DNA from: Liolophura sinensis
Taxonomy: Eukaryota > Mollusca > Polyplacophora > Chitonida > Chitonidae
NCBI RefSeq assembly: GCF_032854445.1
Contig: NW_027018004.1
Span: 1 to 64,000 of the forward strand
Length of the DNA: 64,000 nt
Direction: 5' to 3'
The notes beneath the pieces were generated by a model. It ran no database searches and was not told where the DNA came from. It saw only the letters and a program-made list of their open reading frames with translations. Positions 9,527 to 19,514 of this stretch are shown one piece after another (position 1 is the stretch's first letter; each line of letters starts with the position of its first letter). The translations under genes were made by a program, and so were the position numbers.

Positions 9527-9776
9527 ATTATCCGTCCACTTAAAAGATATTTGCTCCGCAAATATAACGAACTAAGCGTGTCTTGTCCAGTGAGAGACAA
9601 AAAAAAGGAAAATATATATATATACTATTTACAGGCGACATGATAGATATACAAATCAATTTAGAAATAAATCATAAGAACAGGAATTTAACAATAAACC
9701 AACTGATAATTGCACAATATAAAACTACCCGTATAGTCTTGGACATACTCATACCTGTTTTCTGGATTGCTAATAT

Positions 9777-12294
9777 TTAAGCGAGCATCGGTATGATTGA
9801 TCTGTAATGTCCGTTTGATGTATCGTGAGATTGGACAGTTTGCCAGGATCGTTGAAGGGCTGTTAAATACTTTTGACGTTGAACAACTAAATAAGCGATA
9901 AAGGGTTTGCTTATTATTCGTTTTACTTGAAATGCTGTCCATGGTCGTAATGGAATTGACATTGGGACTTCGATTTCTCTATCAGAGAGACGATTGATAA
10001 TACGAAAACCAACTAGAGAAAAATGTAACGTTTGCACAATTTGACCCTTTACAGCGATATCGGAAATATCGTTTGGATAAATGATATCAGTATGTGAGAG
10101 GCAGAGCGGAATACTCGCAAGCGGAACCATGCAACACTGGCACCCAGAAGTTATCTCTAAGAGAATTCTGGAACGATGGTTCTTCCGTTGAGACTTAAGA
10201 TATAATAAGGGTACACGTTTGAATCATTAATATGGCCCTTATCCAATAGTGATATGCGTTTTCATCCACTGGGGTTTCGGACGTTGTATCTGGATGGATG
10301 GTGGTAGCTTTAAAATAGTGGAAGGTTGGAAGTATTACATCCGCTGTTGCCTGTTTTGTTTGCAATAGTAAAACCAAAGCAGTAAGTGCTCTCATTCTGA
10401 TAAATGTCCAAATAAATGCTAATATTGCTAGACTTGCGAGAGCAGATGATGCTAATGCTAAAATGGACGTTGTGTCCATCCATGATCACTCAATATGTGC
10501 GTCACCAGATAAAATGGGTTCCGCCAAATGTCTAAATACCATTGCGTTTCTTTTGGCACTTTCTGCCATGCGCGCTAAGCTTAGGTGGCTCCGTTGGTCA
10601 GCAGCAAGCATAGTAGAGAACGTGTGGTTATACAATTGAAATTTGGGCACGTCAACTTCCAAGGGTTGGGGGAATGTCGTGTCAGGTAAAATATCATGAA
10701 TTTCGCTACTTGAAAAAAATGATTGGAGCAAGGCTAAATTAACTGGATGTCGTACCGCTATATCCTTAGTAGAATTGGCACAAGAGGCCAATCGAGGTGG
10801 AATATATATATTTGGTGTGGCAAGGGAGCATTGACATAATGCAAAAGGTACAACCAGGGACTACTCGTTGCAACCCATGACATGAGAGCGACACTGAAGT
10901 TTTTTTATGTACTAGGATAGCCGAAGGATATACTTCCATAATGGAGGACCGAATAGGTGTTTCTAGAAAACGAAAATTGCATAGTTGATGAACATTTTCT
11001 TTTTGCTTCAAGAAAAGCGCCGCAACACAAGAGGCGTGTGTTATTGGAGACAGACTGAGTATATTTGAACACAATCTATGTTTATGGTTTGAGCATCGTT
11101 CCAACGTATCTTTGTCTATAGTTGTGTAATAATCGTTTCCTGTTGTGATTGCAAGGTAACTATCAATACCTAATAATTGAGAAGCGTGAGGTGACGTGGT
11201 ATTTATCGGGACAGGTACACTTATAATTTTGAATAATGACAGTGCTGATTTTATGGGAGAAATTGGGATTTTAATCGTTATGTACAAACGTGATTTAGAA
11301 CGAGCGAAAAGAAACGAACCCTGTTTATAATAATAGTTGGCGTCTGTATGAATTACATGGAAATTGGGATAGCGATTGGTAAGTATGTTTTGAATTTTGT
11401 GAACAGCATGAGTCAGGGTGTGGGGAGAGATTAGGGTTGGTGTTAATATTCCATTGGCTAAGTTGGTAATACTGTCTTTTAGGTCTCGTAACTGATATTC
11501 CACTTCGGTTGCTTCATTCATTTCTTTGGTTATTAACATCACTAAGCTCGAGTATGCTTTTTCCTCGGTTCTGGCAACGTCCGCCAACTCTGTTCTAATA
11601 GTTTCAAATTCTCTATGGTTATTTGTGACCCCATTAATGATGTTTTTGAAACGTTTATTTATCGTTGTCATATATGATGATAATTCATGTTCGTGTTGTT
11701 GCAATGCGGTTGCCAATCCCGTAGTGCTCTTTTGAAGTGATATGATGTGAGATGACAGAACTTTAACGTCATTAACAGTGGCCGTGCCGAATAAAGATTT
11801 AGATAATTGTCATATAAAGGAGAACAACGCGCGTTTCCGTCTATACCTATCCGAATTAATCTCAGGCACTAGCATATTGATATAGCGTATGTATCTGTCA
11901 AAACTTTCCGTGTTCGAAGTTGCACGGAGTAAAAGGCGTATCGCGTATGATCACTGCTGTTTTTACAGTTTTCTGCAATTGGGGCACAAGGGGCTGGCAC
12001 TGTTACCGGAAGAGATTGGGGTAACTCTATTTCGAACGTGTTTAGCCAGAATTCCTTACCCATAGCAAGTGTCCCCTGCTTTACACACAAGACACCATAA
12101 TTTAACCTCTGAATTATATGTATATCCTTATCCGTTGGGTTGGCCAAAATTGGTCTTGTAAATAGCACCAGGAGCAAATGAAGTCTCAGCACCGGGTTCA
12201 TCCAAGTCCCTATGGAGAACAGAATGAAGAGAGAGAGATATGTAGTTTGAGTGCGAGAATTGGAAATGTAGTGATCAAGTACATTTCCTAGCAC
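9777..12294 (-). pseudogene. Env-like (fusion glycoprotein-type) gene of the LTR element, broken into five frames
   Basis: On the minus strand the frame 12294-11869 holds a signal-peptide-like stretch (LRLHLLLVLFTRPILAN, about 12200-12145). A basic cleavage-type motif RRKR lies at 11842-11831 and is followed by a hydrophobic segment. Frame 11716-10766 starts with a heptad-rich region and then NGILTPTLISPHTL. Frame 10479-10195 contains a membrane span (ILALASSALASLAILAFIWTF), and 10130-9777 is a C-terminal tail. The order of signal, cleavage site, coiled coil, Cys-rich body, membrane span and tail is that of class-I-like envelope proteins of Gypsy-type retroviruses. At least four frameshifts or stops separate the pieces, so no product is expected. 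The position between integrase and 3' LTR agrees. Confidence 0.65.
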
Positions 12295-12507
12295 TAACAG
12301 TTGCCATCAAACCACATATGAAGAGGAGGGAAGAGAGAGCAGAGAAATGGCGCCAACCTAAATGAACCGGGTACAAGACCTCCATAGCTGCTGTACTACA
12401 TATCTGAACCTTCCATTTAGCCAATCAACTGAACTGGTACTGGAGTTTACTAGTTCCTTTGTTACTAGTATCAAACGAGTTAAAAGTTATAGGCGAGCAA
12501 CCGTAGC

Positions 12508-12840
12508 TTACTTACGAAAGTGCCTGTATGGCCGTTTCCGCCTTCGACCAGTTTTTGTTCTCGTTATGTGAAACATTTGTTTCGGTTTTTCAGATATATC
12601 TTTTTCTTCTACCCATGAGTTTTCAGGGTGTTTGTACCATTTCACGAGATAAAATCTTTTGCCATTTGACCATTTCATTTTCAGCAATTTATCCACTCGG
12701 TACCATTGATCATTGTTTTGGTTTTCACCTGTGTCTTGTGTTTGTTTACTACCTACCTTGGGAGCATTTGTCGCCAGGTCATCCGTTATTTGTTCCTTGT
12801 TCTCTCTACAGGGTTGTTGAAATGGTTCAACTCTATCCAT
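12508..12840 (-). pseudogene. Integrase C-terminal chromodomain of the LTR element
   Basis: The minus-strand frame contains YRVDKLLKMKWSNGKRFYLV followed by KWYKHPENSWVEE. This is the chromodomain pattern: an aromatic Y/V start, YLVKW, then the W of the ENSW block. It follows the GPY module of the integrase in a shifted frame, so originally it was the end of Pol. Chromodomains on integrases steer insertion toward particular chromatin. Confidence 0.7.
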
Positions 12841-15800
12841 TGGGTCATGATAGTGCTTAATGCGATTTGCATGTATCCTTTACTTTACAAGGGAGTCATC
12901 CGCCCTTTTACGGAGCTTGTAGGTGTGATTCTCACCAACATCCACTATGTAATATGGACCAATAAATTTTGGACATAACTTCGGAGATAGTCCTTTCCTT
13001 GATTTATGTGAAGTCATGAGCACCAAGTCACCTACCTTAAAGTTAGGGAGGGCTGCTTTCTTGTCATAGCGTTGTTTGCTTTTTAGATGAGCTTCTTTGG
13101 TGTTCTTTGCTGCTATATCTCTTGCAACTTTTAATTGGTCCATTACTTCTGTTACATGTTGTTTTGTAACACGAGGCAGAGTATCTCTAGGCAACATGGT
13201 TGTGTCGAATGGCAGATTCATTTCCTTGCCGAACAACATGCGATATGGAGAAATTTGAGTGGAGTTCATACATGGTGACATCCGAAAGGACATCATGATG
13301 CAAGGAAGTAATGCTGGCCAATTGGAATGAGTGTCGTCACAATAGGCACGAAGAGCAGACAAAATGGAACTATTTGTTCGCTCACAGGCAGCATTAGTCT
13401 GAGGGTGGTAGGAACTAGTTTTGACGTGGGTAACTTGAAACATTGCACATATGGCGGCAATCAAGGACGACATGAAGTTTGTTCCCCTGTCTGAAACTAG
13501 TGTGTTTGGGGCACCATAGCGACAAAATATTTCTTCGAACAGAACTTTTGCAACTTCAGTAGCCTCTTGCGATTTCAAAGGGAAGGCCTCCGTCCAGTGC
13601 GATGCACTATCGACAACAAGAAGGATGTGTTTAAATCCTTCGGGAGACTCTGTTAGAGGACCCATAAAATCAATATGCATTCGCTGGAAGACATCTACAA
13701 CTGGCATAGATATAAGAGGGGCTGGCTTTGCTGTTCGAGATTGCTTACTTCTTTGACAAGCATCACACGATTTGATGTAATCATATGTGTCTTGATACAT
13801 TCTCGGCCAGTAGTATTTCATGCGCAGTGCTTCGTACGTACGCTGGGGACCATAGTGACATCCACCTGCCTTCGAGTCATGAAAAGTCCGGAGTGCATCT
13901 CCTCTGAGGCAAAGTGGTAATGCAAGCTGTCGAATGAGTTTGCAAAAATCCTGTACATGTTTCGACCTTGGTTGATGCCAATGGTATAAAATCCCATTTA
14001 ACAAATCATACTCATTTGACACATTTTGAACTCTCTTTGCGATAGCAGGGTCCTCTGGAAGATCTGAGGTTTGCTTGAAGCTGATAATATATTTCAGGTC
14101 ATTGCATTGCCCTTGTAGTTTTATGAGTTCTTCCGTTTTTTCATTAGGTGCTTCGGGGTTTTCTGAGATCTCTTCAGCAGTTGCAATGATAGTGGGAGAG
14201 TCATAGCTAAATGTGACTTCCCCTATCGTCTGGTCATTTGTTGTGTGGATTCTACAGGCGTTCTCGTACTGTCTTCTAGACAGGCCGTCAGCGTTTGAGT
14301 TATCTTTACCTGATCTGTGGATGATCTCGTAATTGTACTCCTGTAGTTCAAGTGCCCACCTGTGGAGACGACTCGTTGTGTGCTTAATATTCTTTAACCA
14401 TGTTAAGGCTTTATGATCGGTGACAATTGTGGACGGCTTGCTTGTAAGATAAACTCGGTAAGCCTTAACACCTTCAACTACTGCTGCACATTCTTGATCG
14501 GTGACAGACCATTTTTTTTCATACCCTTTAAGAGAGCGGCCCCCGTAGGAAATCACATGTTCCTTACCATCATCATCTTTTTGTCCGAGAATGTAACTGA
14601 TAGGGAATTCAGAGGTATCTGTTGTCAGAATAAATGGTTTGTGCATGTCTGGATATTTCAACACCGGTGCTGTTGAAAGGGCAATCTTTAGAGCATCAAA
14701 GGCTTTTTGACAGGACTCAGTCCACAAGAACTTTACGTCCTTTGCCAAGAGGTTGTGAAGTGGTTGTGCGATGCTTGCAAAAGACTTGACAAATTTTCGA
14801 TAGAATCCACAAACACCCAAGAATGCGCGAACGTCACTCACATTTTGTGGAATAGGAAATGTTGTGATTGCCTTTGTTTTTGCTGGGTCGGTTCTGAATC
14901 CATCTTTGGAAATTATGTGACCTAGGTAGGTCACTTGTGATGTCGCAAAGTTGCACTTACTTGGCTGAAGCGTCAGGTTTGCTCGTCGTAAGCTGTCAAA
15001 AATGAGTTCCAGATGCTGCATGTGTTCTGCCAAGTTCCGGCTGAACAGTAACACGTCGTCCACATAGGTCAAGGCAAACCGTCAGTTGATGCCTTTTAAT
15101 GCTTTGGCCATGCATGACCATTTGAAAGCTGGAAGGAGCGTTTGTCAATCCGAAGGGCATGACTTTCCATTGATATACACCATTGTGTGTAATGAAAGCT
15201 GCCTTATGTGCTGTTTCAGGGTCCATCGGAATTTGCCAAAAGCCACTTGCAAGATCCAAGCAACTAAAAATTTGTGCTTTGGATTCACCGATGGCATCCC
15301 AAACATCTTCGATACGGGGGAGCGGGAACGAGACAGGTCGTGTTAGTTTATTGAGTTTGCGATAGTCAATTGCAAATCGGAATTCGCCATTTTTCTTTTT
15401 TACCAGCACAACAGGGCTATGCCATGAAGAGTCAGAAGGCTCGATTATTCCGTTTTCTAGCATTTCTTCAACTTGACGGTCAATCTCTGCTTTCCCTTCT
15501 GGGTTTGTTCGATAGAAGGGCATTCTAACTGGCAGAGCATCAGGTTCCGTTTCTATAGAATGAGCGTGAAGACTGGTACGACCGAGTTCTTTCTTGTTTG
15601 TGGCAAATACATCTCTATGTTCGTTAAGGAAAATCTGCAATTTTTCTTTTTCTTGTTCTGACAGATTTGAGTTGTTTAAGTCAAAGTCAATATAAGAAGA
15701 CTTACCTGTGTGCGATGTCCTTAAGGATTCATGACTTTTGCCGCAACTGTTGTGAAAGAAGTCTGTGATATCACCGACACTTACCTCAGAAATTGTGCCT

Positions 15801-15967
15801 AATACTTTCTTTGGTGGTATTCGGACGGCTTGGTCCGTTGGATTCATCACTCTCATGAATGTCTTTTGATTTTGCTGAATGAGGTACTTGCCACCCGCTA
15901 TGCCTAAGTCTGTTAAGTCACTAACAGGCTCTAGAAGGGCCGTTTGTCCTTTTCGTAAGTTTGACAC
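12841..15967 (-). pseudogene. Pol of the LTR element: RT, RNase H, integrase
   Basis: Two overlapping frames make one gene. Frame 15967-14996 carries the RT fingers and palm: PSDSSWHSPVVLVKKKNGEF, FAIDYRKLN, DLASGFWQIPM, AFITHNGVYQWKVMPFGLTN. A frameshift near 15070 then leads into frame 15072-12880 (730 codons). It starts in the YVDD catalytic box (15066-15055) and continues through RNase H (LTTDTSEFPISYILGQ near residue 148, IVTDHKALTWLKNI, DGLSRR), the integrase zinc finger (H...H, SCDACQRSK), the core with IDFMGP, SDRGTNF and NAACERTNSSI (D, D, E residues), and a GPY-type end (FIGPYYIV). Apart from the frameshift near YVDD, most catalytic residues are kept. Confidence 0.9.
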
Positions 15968-16033
15968 TCTTACTGGAATATCAGCTTCTGAGTGAGGAGC
16001 TATGCAACATACCTTTGTTGTTCTAATCCGTCG

Positions 16034-16537
16034 TTAGTGATTGTCATTACAACAGTGCTTGAATTTTCGCGTAACGACAATGTTCGCGTATTGTAATTTA
16101 TACAATATATACGTAGTGGCACCATTGTGTTCTAAGAAGTCAGCTCCTAGAATTATGGGATAGGACATATTCTGCAGAACGTGGAAGTTGTACGACAAGG
16201 GAATACCTCCAATGTGAAATCGTTTCGTAACCGTACCTAAAACAGGATGTCTGGCCCCGCCAACACCCGCTATTTCCTGTATAGATGATTGTGCGTACTT
16301 TTGCTTACTTAGGCCTGCTTTTACCAACATTCTCTGTGAAACCACTGATACTTAAGCTCCTGTATCGACCAGGGCCTGAAACTTGCGAGTATTCACTGCT
16401 ACCGAAATTGTATTTCGACCCATTGGAGTCAAGACGCGAACGTTGGTCTGTTTCACAATTGGTTTTCGCTTTTCCATGTTATTTCCGTTTCCTACAGTAT
16501 GCCCGTCCATAGAGGTTTTATTTCTCTGGACGAGCAA
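16034..16537 (-). pseudogene. Retroviral-type aspartic protease of the LTR element
   Basis: Frame 16537-16355 ends FQALVDTGA (the DTGA active-site loop is at 16366-16355) and is followed at once by a TAA stop (16354-16352). Frame 16345-16034 continues SQRMLVKAGLSKQ, PVLGTVTKRFHIGG and PIILGADFLEHNGA. The DTGA and ILGADFL blocks define the retropepsin fold. One stop directly after the catalytic loop kills this copy. Confidence 0.8.
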
Positions 16538-17394
16538 ACACCCCTATTTTTTGAATTGTTGGTTTTTGGCTGACTTACAAACCCTGGCAAAATGGCCTTT
16601 CTTCTTTAATTACGACATATTACATTTCTAGCAGGACAGTTATGAGTAGATGTCCAAGACTTACCACATCTGTAGCAGTCGGGTTTTGGATGACCCTGGA
16701 TGTTGTCACGGCGATATGTGTGTGGTGTAGCGCCGTTTGCTGATCGGTGGTGATTGTAGGTCGTTTGGCGTTGTTGTGGTAAGCTGCCAAGTCCTTGTCC
16801 TTGCTCATTCCGAGAAGCCACCGCCATGACCAGACTTGTCAATTGGTCCAACCGGGCTGTCACGTCACTCATTTGGGCTGTTGATGCAGAGTTTACATCA
16901 ACTTGTGGAGCAGTAAGTGCGGCTACTGTGCGCTCTGCGCTTCTAGCCATTTGAAGGAGTTCGCCTATATTTTTAGGGTTTTGAGGCATAACGATTCGCT
17001 TCAAGTCATCTTTTAGTCCATTTGTGATGATAGGCACTAATAAATTCTCAGTCACATTAGCATGCAACGCCATTTCTCTGAGTTTTTCAATATATGACGT
17101 CACAGGTTCTCTAAGCTCTTGTTTTTTGGAAAACATTGATAGATCAAAGGTCTGTTCTCTTCGAAAGCGTTTTAGAAATTCGTCTTTTAGTTTTGCCATA
17201 GTGTTGATCTGTAACGGAGGCATGCTTTTGTACCATGTTTCTGCGGCTCCTTCAATGAACATTGCAAAATGCAGCATGACCAATTTCATCAGTCCATTTG
17301 TTCAATGTACAACACTGGATGTAGCCTACTTCTGTAGCCAGTACTGGCCATCCCCTTGTCCATTCAACGTATCCGGTTTCAAGTGAAAAGCCAT
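16538..17394 (-). pseudogene. Gag of the LTR element
   Basis: The likely start is the ATG read from 17394 (MAFHLKPDTLNGQGDGQYW). Two stops near 17325 and 17310 precede the open frame 17289-16606. It contains HFAMFIEGAAETWYKSMPPL, a retrotransposon-gag capsid pattern, and FSKKQELREPVTSYIEKLRE. Near the end there is CYRCGKSWTSTHNCP, a zinc-knuckle-like motif with an unusual spacing (C-x2-C-x7-H-x-C). A second GHFARVC-type half-knuckle lies near 16590 in another frame. Confidence 0.8.
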
Positions 17395-17502
17395 TACAGT
17401 ATCTACTGAAAGAGGTCCATGGCTCCGGAGAGAATACACTCTCGGCGAGGCACTTTTCATGTGGTCAGTCGCTTGAATATCGAGAGGTCCTTTGAGGGAA
17501 CG

Positions 17503-17518
17503 CCGTTTATCTCCACCA
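17503..17518 (-). promoter_or_regulatory. Primer-binding site candidate
   Basis: Three bases inside the 5' LTR the minus strand reads TGGTGGAGATAAACGG. TGG complementary to the universal CCA end of tRNA is the expected start of a primer site. A tRNA ending CTCCACCA would fit. I cannot name the tRNA. Confidence 0.5.
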
Positions 17519-17521
17519 TTT

Positions 17522-18368
17522 ATAGAAAAGGTTTCAACTCCTTACCCTTCTATAACTCAATTCTTGTTACTATCCTTCTGAAAAACTGGACAACACAGAA
17601 TTGTTGGATCAGCGAGATATATTTCTTCATAGCAGTCAGTTTTAATCTGTTTTTACAATTCAAAGTTCTATACAGTTATACATCACACCACAGAGCAATA
17701 AGCATGCATATCAAAAACAAGGTTACGTACAGTTGTACTAATACATACATAAAATCAAGTGAAACGAATTATTATTAATTTCCAGTCTTCAAGCATATAA
17801 AAAACACATTGTGACAGTACATACGTATAGCATCATATTCAAGATAAATTGCTTACCTGGACAACACAGAATTGTTGGATCAGCGAGATATATTTCTTCA
17901 TAGCAGTCAGTTTTAATCTGACGTACTGTTTCGACTTCGGGTTTATATCTACTGTCCAACAATTCATTGCAGTCCAGGTGGTCTAGGTTAAGCTGGTTGA
18001 CAACTACAGGTAGTTCCTCTCGTGTAACCAGAACCGGTCCTACTAGATGCGAGTGCCAGGTGTACTCCGTAGGTGGTTCACACATGAATAGGCCTGTCTG
18101 CAGCTGCCAGCCGACCAAGCTGTTACCCTTGCGCAATAATTAAGCGTCATACTGAGCAATTTAAACAATAGTGTCAGATGCCATAACTTGATTGAATATA
18201 TCAACTCTACAAATAGACAAAGATATAGATAAAAGAGACAAGAAGGTTATTTAATATAATTCATTATACTAAGTTAAGCTATATGTACAAGATATTATAA
18301 AAACAAAACAGTTACTTTATCCATCTGTGCTGTTTATACTTTATAGAAGGATCAATACCATCCTTAAT
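17522..18368 (-). repeat. 5' LTR
   Basis: It is the partner of 8674-9526. A 115-codon minus-strand frame (18136-17789) runs through it and ends just past a consensus splice donor (CAG|GTAAGC, about 17857-17851). The 64-bp repeat is at 17586-17649 and 17857-17920. Confidence 0.9.
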
Positions 18369-18374
18369 AGTTTT
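18369..18374. repeat. Target duplication AGTTTT, right
   Basis: This is the partner of 8668-8673. Confidence 0.6.
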
Positions 18375-18468
18375 TGAACTCAGACGGCGACCTGCGCTCT
18401 TGCTCTGCAGTGGATAAGACATCTTCAAGGAAAGCAAACCTGGGACCGGCTGCGTCCACCATACTCAT
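18375..18468 (-). pseudogene. Virus-element gene 2, N-terminal part
   Basis: The frame starts at the ATG read down from 18468 (MSMVDAAGPRFAFLEDVL) and runs into the LTR element at 18375. The start codon overlaps the stop of gene 1 as ATGA (stop at 18465-18467). Such overlap is typical of compact viral gene blocks and supports both the start and the reality of the gene. Its continuation is at 8667-8085. Confidence 0.5.
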
Positions 18469-19105
18469 TGTATTTCTAGGGTAGCACTGTGGTACCCTAC
18501 ATTCATATACTTGCGGTCTTTATCTTAAAGCGCCACGGTCAAGTGCTTTATATAGTCGGCGCGCAAGGCTTTGTACTTTGGGTTGGGAAATGAAACCGTC
18601 TTCCCGCAGTTAATCCCTTAACCAGTCACGGCGATGGCCTTAAGTAGTGTGGAACCACTACCGAAACCGGAGGTTATTCTCACGTTTTCGGAGGTGTTCA
18701 GTTCATCTAAATGCACGAAGACTTCTTTATATGAGACCAAGTTAGGTAGCTTATCACCCTACGCACTTCCCTTTATGGGCGTAATCCCGTCTGATCACCC
18801 TAAGATTGGGGCAAGTTCTTGGAGCATTATGAAGGCATTTCTAGGGAGGGTAAGGACTAAGCGGCCCGTGGCTTCATTCATTCCCAGAGAAACCCCATGC
18901 GGGCGGAATATGCCCTTGTCCAGCGTACAGACATTGTTGTAGCCCGTCGGCACTTCAACACGTTTGCCCTCAAGCAAGAAGCCCGCTCCGGAGGGGATAT
19001 TCACTCAGGCCGGGTAGAATGTTATCTCGCGAAGGGCGGTTTTAAGGCGGCCGTTGAGGTTGTTCAGGGCATTAGGCAGCGCGTGCTGTGCCCCATTTAG
19101 AATGT
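18465..19105 (-). pseudogene. Virus-element gene 1 (beta-rich structural-like protein), N-terminally cut
   Basis: Reading the minus strand from about 19105: LNGAQHALPNALNNLNGRL, then EVPTGYNNVCT, then GRLVLTLPRNAFIMLQELAPILG, then LVSYKEVFVHLDELNTSENV, then VSFPNPKYKALRADYI, and a stop at 18465-18467. The pattern of an LxxxLGF-like block followed by a VHxD block and an NPxYK block matches, from memory, a protein encoded beside F54H12.2-like capsid genes. Several stops (about 18618, 18545, 19015) break it. A start and about 150 residues of N-terminus seem missing. The cut at about 19105 is where the plus-strand gene of element 2 takes over, so I read it as an element boundary. Confidence 0.45.
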
Positions 19106-19248
19106 CAGTCAATGTGATGAACATCTTACCCACGATGAACAGTGAGGTTTACAGATTCAATCGAGAGGCCACTTACAAGGCCGAGGCATTTCATAATATC
19201 CAAACCCACGCAGAGCAGCTCACGCGATTTGACATCTACATCGATGAA
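19106..19248 (+). pseudogene. Polinton structural-type gene, upstream piece (split by LINE B)
   Basis: The plus-strand frame contains MNSEVYRFNREATYKAEAFH and ends LTRFDIYIDE at the LINE insertion point. The 3' piece resumes in the same sense at 24844. The duplicated target TCTACATCGATGAA stands on both sides (19235-19248 and 24831-24844). The start of the gene is missing at the junction with element 1. Family, from memory: a Polinton protein with C-terminal membrane anchor found in corals and molluscs; function not established. Confidence 0.5.
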
Positions 19249-19514
19249 TGAATGAATGAATGAATGATTATGGTTTAACGCCACATCGGCAATATTTCAG
19301 CCATATCGTGGCGAGAGCAAGGTCAAAACACGAGACTGATGAGGTTTCCGATATGGTGGTGAGAACATAAAAAATGGAAACAAATGTTTCGACATGCTTA
19401 AAACCAGATTAGAATAACCAAAAACAGTTAAAACTTAAAACCCTCATATTTTAAAAATAATATATCAAGAAATGTATATATAACTTTATAGATAAATATT
19501 TATATATTAATAAA

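Larger units (their letters stand above)
8674..18368 (-). mobile_element. Ty3/Gypsy LTR retrotransposon with chromodomain and env-like region
   Basis: A complete 9.7-kb element on the minus strand: 5' LTR 18368-17522, primer site at 17518, gag, protease, RT, RNase H, integrase with chromodomain, env-like gene, 3' LTR 9526-8674. The gag-pro-RT-RH-INT order and the integrase HHCC and GPY motifs place it in Ty3/Gypsy (Metaviridae). The LTRs differ by about half a dozen substitutions and 6 bp of indels over 850 bp, so the insertion is young, yet every gene carries stops or frameshifts. Either the master copy was already damaged or the copy has decayed quickly. It sits in gene 2 of the DNA-virus-like element, flanked by AGTTTT. 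Confidence 0.92.
3697..19105. mobile_element. Virus-like element 1 (hexon/protease/PC4 set), interrupted
   Basis: The real extent is 3697-8667 plus 18375-19105, interrupted by the LTR element. Plus-strand genes (PC4-like, small ORF, hexon-like, protease) converge on minus-strand genes (1, 2, 3) across the tandem repeat. Overlapping and abutting ORFs (ATGA at 18465, one-base gap at 8084, 15 bp between hexon and protease) and the gene set are those of an adintovirus/Polinton-type linear DNA virus. No terminal inverted repeats were found, so neither end is proven. Confidence 0.65.

Noticed and set aside
17789-18136. 115-codon ORF in the 5' LTR as a true gene
   Set aside because: The matching ORF in the 3' LTR carries a stop and no domain is recognisable; kept only as a possible leader exon.
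18634-18942. 102-codon plus-strand ORF
   Set aside because: The minus strand over the same bases carries the more protein-like gene 1 with family blocks and an ATGA overlap with gene 2.
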